DNA from: Superficieibacter sp. 1612_C1
Lineage (GTDB): Bacteria > Pseudomonadota > Gammaproteobacteria > Enterobacterales > Enterobacteriaceae
DNA: 64,000 nt
Assembly (NCBI RefSeq): GCF_015234305.1
Contig: NZ_JADGMI010000001.1
Span: 558,001 to 622,000, forward strand
Direction of reading: 5' to 3'
Shown here: positions 58,726 through 64,000 of the stretch, one piece after another
Numbering within the stretch: position 1 is the stretch's first letter
How the letters are laid out: the number at the start of each line of letters is the position of its first letter
Translations under genes and position numbers: made by a program
The notes under the pieces: generated by a model
What the model was told of the DNA's origin: nothing
Databases searched by the model: none
The model's input: the letters and a program-made list of their open reading frames with translations, nothing else

Positions 58726-59448
58726 ATGACGCCGACTATCGATCTTCTGCGCAGCCATCGCTCAATTCGCCATTTCACCGATCGCCCCATCTCTGACGAG
58801 CAGCGTCACGCTATCATCGCCAGCGCTCAGTCGGCCTCCAGCTCCAGTTTTTTGCAGTGTAGCTCCATTGTACGCATTACCGACCGCCAGATGCGCGAGT
58901 CGCTGGTAACGTTGACCGGCGGACAGAAACATGTCGCCGAGGCAGCGGAGTTCTGGATTTTTTGCGCCGATTTTAATCGCAATCTGCAAATTTGCCCCGA
59001 TGCGCAGCTCGGGCTTGCCGAACAGCTTTTGTTAGGCGCGGTGGATACGGCGATGCTCGGACAAAATGCCATGACGGCGGCGGAGTCGCTGGGATTGGGT
59101 GGGGTATATATTGGTGGGATCCGTAACAGTATTGAGGCCGTGACCGAACTGCTCCAGCTGCCGAAATACGTGCTGCCGCTGTTCGGATTATGCCTCGGCT
59201 GGCCTGCGGACGATCCAGATGTCAAACCGCGCATGCCGGAAGCGATGCTGGTTCATGAAAATCACTATCAGCCGCTAGATGCACAGGTGCTGGCGCAGTA
59301 CGATGACGAACTGGCGAATTACTATTTACATCGCGACAGCAACACCCGCCGCGATACGTGGAGCGATCATATTCGCCGCACCATCATTAAAGAAAGCCGC
59401 CCCTTTATCCTCGATTATTTGCATAAGCAGGGATGGGCAACGCGCTAA
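58726..59448 (+). CDS. nfsA: Oxygen-insensitive NADPH nitroreductase NfsA
   Basis: A 240-residue FMN-dependent nitroreductase, same length as E. coli NfsA. It reduces nitroaromatics and quinones with NADPH and activates nitrofurans. The FMN-phosphate region is RSHRSIRHFTDRPI. Other conserved parts are SASSSSFLQCSSIVRI and GVYIGGIRN. The usual companion ybjC upstream is missing. The start at 58726 has AGGAAA upstream. rimK follows after 49 bases on the same strand. Confidence 0.96.
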   Translation: MTPTIDLLRSHRSIRHFTDRPISDEQRHAIIASAQSASSSSFLQCSSIVRITDRQMRESLVTLTGGQKHVAEAAEFWIFCADFNRNLQICPDAQLGLAEQLLLGAVDTAMLGQNAMTAAESLGLGGVYIGGIRNSIEAVTELLQLPKYVLPLFGLCLGWPADDPDVKPRMPEAMLVHENHYQPLDAQVLAQYDDELANYYLHRDSNTRRDTWSDHIRRTIIKESRPFILDYLHKQGWATR

Positions 59449-59497
59449 GAATCGGTATTATACGCCGGATCTTCAGGTTTTCTCAGAGAGGTAAAGG

Positions 59498-60400
59498 GTG
59501 AAAATTGCCATTTTGTCCCGGGACGGAACGCTCTATTCCTGTAAACGTCTGCGCGAGGCCGCGATGCAGCGCGGCCATATCGTTGATATTCTCGATCCGC
59601 TTTCCTGCTATATGAATATCAATCCCTCGGTCTCCTCTATTCACTATAAAGGCCGCCAGTTACCGCATTATGATGCGGTGATCCCACGTATCGGGTCAGC
59701 CATTACCTTTTACGGTACGGCGGCCCTGCGGCAGTTTGAACTGCTCGGCAGCTACCCGCTGAATGAATCTGTCGCGATTTCCCGTGCGCGCGACAAGCTA
59801 CGCTCCATGCAGCTTCTGGCGCGTAAAGGCATCGATTTGCCGCTCACCGGGATGGCACATTCGCCGGATGACACCAGCGATCTTATCGAGATGGTGGGAG
59901 GCGCGCCGCTGGTCGTGAAGCTGGTAGAAGGCACGCAGGGCATCGGCGTGGTGCTGGCGGAGACGCGTCAGGCAGCGGAAAGCGTCATTGATGCGTTTCG
60001 CGGGCTGAACGCGCACATCCTGGTTCAGGAATATATCGCGGAAGCGAAAGGGCGCGACATTCGTTGCCTGGTGGTGGGCGATAAAGTAGTCGCGGCGATT
60101 GAGCGCTGTGCCAAAGAGGGCGATTTTCGCTCGAATTTGCACCGGGGTGGCGTCGCAAGGATCGCCACCATCACCGATCGCGAAAGGGAAATTGCCATTA
60201 CTGCCGCGCAAACGCTGGGCCTTGACGTGGCTGGCGTCGATATCCTGCGGGCTAACCGTGGGCCGCTGGTGATGGAGGTCAACGCTTCACCCGGTCTGGA
60301 AGGCATTGAGAAAACCAGCGGTATCGACATTGCGGCCCGCATGATCCAGTGGATAGAATGCCAGGCAACGCCAGGTTTCTGTCTTAAAATCGGCGGATAA
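59498..60400 (+). CDS. rimK: Ribosomal S6 glutamate ligase RimK
   Basis: A 300-residue ATP-grasp ligase, same length as E. coli RimK, that adds glutamates to the C-terminus of ribosomal protein S6 and makes poly-alpha-glutamate. The ATP-grasp core includes [38 protein letters not shown] and the metal-binding [13 protein letters not shown]. It lies between nfsA and ybjN as in E. coli. Confidence 0.96.
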   Translation: MKIAILSRDGTLYSCKRLREAAMQRGHIVDILDPLSCYMNINPSVSSIHYKGRQLPHYDAVIPRIGSAITFYGTAALRQFELLGSYPLNESVAISRARDKLRSMQLLARKGIDLPLTGMAHSPDDTSDLIEMVGGAPLVVKLVEGTQGIGVVLAETRQAAESVIDAFRGLNAHILVQEYIAEAKGRDIRCLVVGDKVVAAIERCAKEGDFRSNLHRGGVARIATITDREREIAITAAQTLGLDVAGVDILRANRGPLVMEVNASPGLEGIEKTSGIDIAARMIQWIECQATPGFCLKIGG

Positions 60401-60487
60401 CGCATTTTCACAGCGCATCATGGTATGCGCGGCGCTTTTTGCGTAAGCTATGGCGCTGATATTTTATTTCATGAGGTCGTACGCACT

Positions 60488-60970
60488 ATGGATTCACTCG
60501 TCGTTCCGGGTCTGGATACGCTACGTCAATGGCTCGACGAATTGGGCATTAGCTTTTTCGAGTGTGATACCTGTCAGGCGTTGCACCTCCCGCACATGCA
60601 GAATTTCGACGGCATCTTTGATGCCAAAGTTGATATTATCGATAATATCATTCTGTTCTCAGCCCTGGCGGAGGTGAAGCCTTCCGCGCTGCTGCCGCTG
60701 GCCTGCGACTTATCGGCTATTAATGCCAGTTCGTTGACCGTAAAAGCGTTCCTCGATATTCAGGATGATAACCTGCCCAAGCTGGTGGTGTGCCACTCGC
60801 TCTCTGCCGCCGTCGGCGTAACCAAAGAGCAGTTTGCCTGGTTCCTGAGCCACAGTGAAGAACAGATCTCCATGGTGATCCTCGAGGCGGGCGCAAACCA
60901 GCTTCTCTTTACGGGCGAAGAAACGGAAGAAACGCCGCAGGAAGATATCCAGTACCATTTTCTTCACTGA
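60488..60970 (+). CDS. ybjN: YbjN, stress-response regulator-like protein
   Basis: A 160-residue soluble protein (E. coli 158) with the YbjN/Tir-chaperone-like fold. Shared stretches are VVPGLDTLRQWLDELGISFFECD and DDNLPKLVVCHSLS. In E. coli it affects motility, biofilm and multicopy suppression of temperature-sensitive mutants. The C-terminal 20 residues differ. The start at 60488 is preferred because it yields MDSLVVPG as in E. coli, and a longer frame adds 21 unlike residues. Confidence 0.93.
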   Translation: MDSLVVPGLDTLRQWLDELGISFFECDTCQALHLPHMQNFDGIFDAKVDIIDNIILFSALAEVKPSALLPLACDLSAINASSLTVKAFLDIQDDNLPKLVVCHSLSAAVGVTKEQFAWFLSHSEEQISMVILEAGANQLLFTGEETEETPQEDIQYHFLH

Positions 60971-61320
60971 TCCTTTCTCTGAATAGCGCAGTCGCCACCA
61001 GCGCGGCTGCGTATTACCTGTTTTTATTCTGCTTTTAACCTCCTTTTAAAGAATTATTCACCTCCCTTTACGATGTTTTGCCTTATCCCATAGACAAAAA
61101 CTGCATAAAAAATTGATAAACGGCGTTTTTTAATCTGGGCTATAGCCTCGCACTCTGGCTAAAGTTATTCTTGCCGGGCTTAAAGTAGCGAGTAATGCTT
61201 CCAGGAAGAGGGTCTTCTCTTCTGGTCAGCGTGTCCGAGAAAATATGCACGAATCTTGCATATCCTGAAATGCATACATTTTTGTTCGTTTGTTAACGAA
61301 CGCTGAGAAGGAAAAGAGAT
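60971..61320. promoter_or_regulatory. potF upstream region with inverted repeats
   Basis: The 350-base gap has no credible ORF. ATATGCA (61243-61249) and TGCATAT (61257-61263) are perfect inverted repeats with seven bases between. A leader hairpin GTTCGTT-TGTT-AACGAAC (61284-61301) lies just before the potF ribosome site (GAGAAGGA, 61305-61312). A GG-N10-GC arrangement (GGCTATAGCCTCGC) at about 61137-61150 only weakly resembles sigma-54. Confidence 0.45.
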
Positions 61321-62433
61321 ATGACCGCCTTGAGTAAAAAATGGTTAACAGGTCTGGTTACGGGTGCGCTGATGGCCGTCTCTGCTGGCACGCTCGCGGC
61401 TGAGCAAAAAACGTTACATGTCTATAACTGGTCTGACTATATTGCCCCGGACACGGTGGCTAATTTCGAAAAAGAGACCGGGATCAAGGTCGTGTACGAC
61501 GTGTTTGATTCTAACGAAGTGCTGGAAGGCAAGCTGATGGCGGGCAGTACCGGGTTTGATCTGGTGGTGCCGTCGGCCAGTTTCCTTGAGCGCCAGCTTT
61601 CCGCTGGCGTATTTCAGCCGCTGGATAAAAGCAAACTGCCAAACTGGAAGAATCTCGATCCGGACCTGCTGAAGCTGATTGCAAAGCACGATCCGGAAAA
61701 TAAATTCGCCATGCCCTATATGTGGGCCACCACTGGCATTGGCTATAACGTTGAGAAAGTGAAAGCCGCGCTCGGCGCTGATGCCCCGGTTAACAGCTGG
61801 GATCTGGTGATGAAGCCGGAAAACCTGGCGAAGCTGAAAAGCTGCGGCGTTTCATTCCTCGACGCGCCGGAAGAAATTTTCGCCACCGTGCTGAACTACC
61901 TGGGCAAAGATCCTAACAGTACTAAAGCGGATGACTACACGGGTCCGGCAACCGATCTGCTGCTGAAGCTGCGGCCGAATATTCGCTACTTCCACTCTTC
62001 GCAGTACATCAACGATCTGGCAAATGGTGATACCTGCGTGGCTATCGGCTGGGCGGGGGATGTGTTGCAGGCTGCAAATCGCGCTAAAGAAGCGAAAAAT
62101 GGCGTAAACATTGCTTATTCTATTCCGAAAGAGGGTGCACTGGCGTTCTTTGATGTCTTCGCAATGCCTGCGGATGCGAAAAATAAAGAGGAGGCTTATC
62201 AGTTCCTCAACTATCTGCTGCGCCCGGATGTGATTGCCCACGTTTCGGATCACATTTATTACGCCAGCGCCAACAAAGCCGCGACGCCGCTGGTCAGCGC
62301 TGAAGTACGCAATAATCCGGGGATTTATCCGCCGGACGATGTGCGCGCGAAAATGTTTACCCTTAACGTTCAGGAACCCAAAATCGATCGCGTGAGAACG
62401 CGTGCGTGGACGAAGGTGAAAAGCGGTAAATAA
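61321..62433 (+). CDS. potF: Putrescine-binding periplasmic protein PotF
   Basis: A 370-residue solute-binding protein (E. coli 370). The signal peptide ends GTLAA. The mature start EQKTLHVYNWSDYIAPDTV is diagnostic of the PotD/PotF family. Acidic and aromatic ligand residues are in VYDVFDSNEVLEGKL and WAGDVLQAANRA. It binds putrescine for the PotGHI importer. The leader has a hairpin right before the ribosome site. Confidence 0.96.
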   Translation: MTALSKKWLTGLVTGALMAVSAGTLAAEQKTLHVYNWSDYIAPDTVANFEKETGIKVVYDVFDSNEVLEGKLMAGSTGFDLVVPSASFLERQLSAGVFQPLDKSKLPNWKNLDPDLLKLIAKHDPENKFAMPYMWATTGIGYNVEKVKAALGADAPVNSWDLVMKPENLAKLKSCGVSFLDAPEEIFATVLNYLGKDPNSTKADDYTGPATDLLLKLRPNIRYFHSSQYINDLANGDTCVAIGWAGDVLQAANRAKEAKNGVNIAYSIPKEGALAFFDVFAMPADAKNKEEAYQFLNYLLRPDVIAHVSDHIYYASANKAATPLVSAEVRNNPGIYPPDDVRAKMFTLNVQEPKIDRVRTRAWTKVKSGK

Positions 62434-62445
62434 CGGCGGATAAGT

Positions 62446-62474
62446 TTGCCCGCGACGTTAACGCTGGCGGGCAA
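62446..62474. repeat. Intercistronic hairpin between potF and potG
   Basis: TTGCCCGC (62446-62453) and GCGGGCAA (62467-62474) form a perfect stem with a 13-base loop. No T-run follows. It probably stabilises the potF message so that binding protein exceeds channel subunits. Confidence 0.6.
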
Positions 62475-62568
62475 CCTCTTCTCCTGGCCGGGCACGCTTC
62501 GTTGTCCGGTACCTCGCACCATCCTGATGCATTTGCACCATTTTTGTTTTATGCCGGAGAGCAACTGA

Positions 62569-63702
62569 GTGAATGACGCGATCCTCCGCCCGCAGGCGAA
62601 AACCCGTAAAGCGCTGACACCGCTGCTGGAAATCCGCAATCTGACGAAATCTTTCGACGGTCAGCATGCCGTGGACGATGTCAGCCTGACTATCTATAAA
62701 GGCGAAATCTTTGCCCTGCTGGGCGCGTCCGGCTGTGGTAAATCCACGCTGTTGCGCATGCTGGCAGGCTTCGAACAGCCCACCGCCGGGCAAATTGTTC
62801 TCGATGGCGTGGACCTGGCCCATGTGCCGCCGTATCAACGTCCCATCAATATGATGTTTCAATCCTATGCGCTTTTCCCGCACATGACCGTTGAGCAAAA
62901 TATCGCCTTTGGCCTGAAGCAGGATAAGCTGCCGAAAAGCGAAATCAGTGCCCGAGTGGCGGAAATGCTGGCGCTGGTGCATATGCAGGAATTCGCCAAA
63001 CGCAAGCCGCACCAGCTTTCCGGCGGTCAGCGGCAACGCGTGGCGCTGGCTCGTAGCCTGGCGAAACGTCCCAAATTGCTGCTGCTGGATGAGCCGATGG
63101 GCGCGCTGGATAAAAAACTGCGCGACCGGATGCAGCTTGAAGTGGTGGATATTCTGGAGCGCGTCGGTGCAACCTGCGTGATGGTGACGCACGATCAGGA
63201 GGAAGCGATGACCATGGCCGGGCGCATCGCCATTATGAACCGGGGAAAATTCGCCCAGATTGGCGAGCCGGAAGAGATTTACGAGCATCCCACCACCCGC
63301 TACAGCGCGGAATTTATCGGCTCGGTAAACGTGTTTGAAGGATTGCTGAAATCGCGGGAAGACGATGGCCTGATCATTGAATCACCGGGGCTGGTCCATC
63401 CGCTGAAAGTCGATCCGGACGCCTCCGTGGTTGATAACGTTCCGGTTTACATCGCCCTGCGTCCGGAAAAAATCATGCTCTGCGATGAGGTCCCGGCGGA
63501 CGGTTTCAACTTCGCCGTGGGTGAGGTAGTGCATATTGCCTATCTCGGCGATTTGTCGATTTACCACGTGCGGCTAAAAAGCGGGCAGATGCTGAGCGCT
63601 CAGCTACAGAACGATCATCGCTATCGCAAAGGGACGCCGACCTGGGGCGATGAGGTGCGTCTGTGCTGGGACGCAGATAGCTGTGTGGTACTGACGGTTT
63701 AA
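62569..63702 (+). CDS. potG: Putrescine transport ATP-binding protein PotG
   Basis: A 377-residue ABC ATPase (E. coli 377). Walker A is GASGCGKST, the signature LSGGQRQR and Walker B LLLDEPMGALD. A TOBE regulatory domain closes the C-terminus (IALRPEKIML). The start is GTG 62569, with GGAG nine bases away. It drives putrescine import with PotH and PotI. Confidence 0.96.
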   Translation: MNDAILRPQAKTRKALTPLLEIRNLTKSFDGQHAVDDVSLTIYKGEIFALLGASGCGKSTLLRMLAGFEQPTAGQIVLDGVDLAHVPPYQRPINMMFQSYALFPHMTVEQNIAFGLKQDKLPKSEISARVAEMLALVHMQEFAKRKPHQLSGGQRQRVALARSLAKRPKLLLLDEPMGALDKKLRDRMQLEVVDILERVGATCVMVTHDQEEAMTMAGRIAIMNRGKFAQIGEPEEIYEHPTTRYSAEFIGSVNVFEGLLKSREDDGLIIESPGLVHPLKVDPDASVVDNVPVYIALRPEKIMLCDEVPADGFNFAVGEVVHIAYLGDLSIYHVRLKSGQMLSAQLQNDHRYRKGTPTWGDEVRLCWDADSCVVLTV

Positions 63703-63711
63703 GGAGCGGCA

Positions 63712-64000
63712 ATGAGTACATTAGAACCCCCGGCTCGCGCCCGTCAACCAGGCGGTGTTGCACGCTGGCTGGCAAAAATGCAGATGAAGCACGGGCGTAA
63801 GCTGGTGATCGCGCTGCCTTATCTCTGGCTGACCTTGCTGTTTCTGCTGCCGTTTTTGATTGTCTTTAAAATTAGCCTCGCGGAGATGGCGCGTGCCATT
63901 CCACCCTATACCGATCTTATGGAATGGGCGGACGGGCAACTGTCGATTACCCTCAATCTCGGTAATTTTCTGCAACTGACCGACGATCCGCTCTATTTTG
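63712..64000 (+). CDS. potH: Putrescine transport permease PotH, 3' end outside window
   Basis: The first 96 codons of a permease. It starts ATG 63712 with AAGGAG upstream, nine bases after potG. The cytoplasmic N-terminus is basic, followed by the first transmembrane helix (LPYLWLTLLFLLPFLIVFKIS) and the conserved periplasmic SLAEMARAIPPYTDL. This matches E. coli PotH. potI should follow beyond the window. Confidence 0.93.
   Translation, partial: MSTLEPPARARQPGGVARWLAKMQMKHGRKLVIALPYLWLTLLFLLPFLIVFKISLAEMARAIPPYTDLMEWADGQLSITLNLGNFLQLTDDPLYF

Noticed and set aside
61130-61155. Sigma-54 promoter of potF
   Set aside because: GG-N10-GC spacing fits but the flanking bases do not match TGGCAC/TTGCA well, and no paired NtrC sites were found.

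Overview
The window is chromosomal DNA of an Enterobacteriaceae member (Enterobacter/Citrobacter/Kosakonia-like). Gene content and order follow the Escherichia coli dinG-to-potH segment almost gene for gene, and predicted proteins resemble their E. coli counterparts strongly. REP-type palindromes, a RybB small RNA and a 42-codon mntS also fit this family. I cannot name the species from sequence alone. No rRNA, tRNA, insertion sequence, prophage or CRISPR array is visible.

Layout. 1-3656: a sugar island with a truncated GntR/UTRA regulator, a PTS EIIBC permease and a GH4 6-phospho-alpha-glucosidase. 3805-21097: backbone genes dinG, ybiB, ybiJ, ybiI, a flavin-reductase-like gene in the usual ybiX/fiu position, rlmF, ybiO, glnHPQ, dps, rhtA, ompX, opgE, mntS, mntR and ybiR. 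21187-30379: an accessory block between ybiR and ldtB, made of a complete EmrA/EmrB/outer-membrane-factor exporter, an aldo/keto reductase and a second sugar operon (GH1 6-phospho-beta-glucosidase, lactose/cellobiose-family EIIC, GntR/UTRA regulator). 30419-43883: ldtB, ybiT, ybiV, an Rpn-family nuclease gene replacing ybiW-ybiY-fsaA, moeBA, and the glutathione import operon iaaA-gsiABCD. 43954-45188: a BIME-like repeat array and an orphan SMI1/KNR4 (SUKH) gene where E. coli has two cyclic-di-GMP genes. 45279-64000: rimO, bssR, yliI, gstB, dacC, deoR, ybjG, mdfA, ybjI, ybjJ, rcdA, rybB, ybjL, ybjM, nfsA, rimK, ybjN and potFGH, the last cut by the window end. grxA and ybjC are not in their expected place before nfsA.

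How genes work together. The two sugar operons each pair a PTS membrane protein with a hydrolase for the phosphorylated disaccharide, and each has a palindromic candidate operator in front of its first structural gene. glnHPQ has a sigma-54/NtrC type control region. mntS and mntR diverge around two MntR-type boxes. iaaA-gsiABCD couples peptide hydrolysis to glutathione uptake. nfsA-rimK-ybjN and potFGH(I) follow the conserved enterobacterial order.

Most interesting signals. (1) The rpn-type nuclease gene carries a strong internal ribosome binding site and in-frame ATG that would make a 61-residue C-terminal protein, matching the intragenic antitoxin arrangement described for E. coli Rpn proteins. 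(2) The rcdA reading frame has lost its usual stop and runs antisense through all of RybB. (3) A textbook terminator lies between the likely mdfA promoter and its start codon. (4) Two equally spaced MntR boxes lie between mntS and mntR. (5) Complex palindromic RNA-like elements sit between glnH and glnP and between ybiI and ybiJ.
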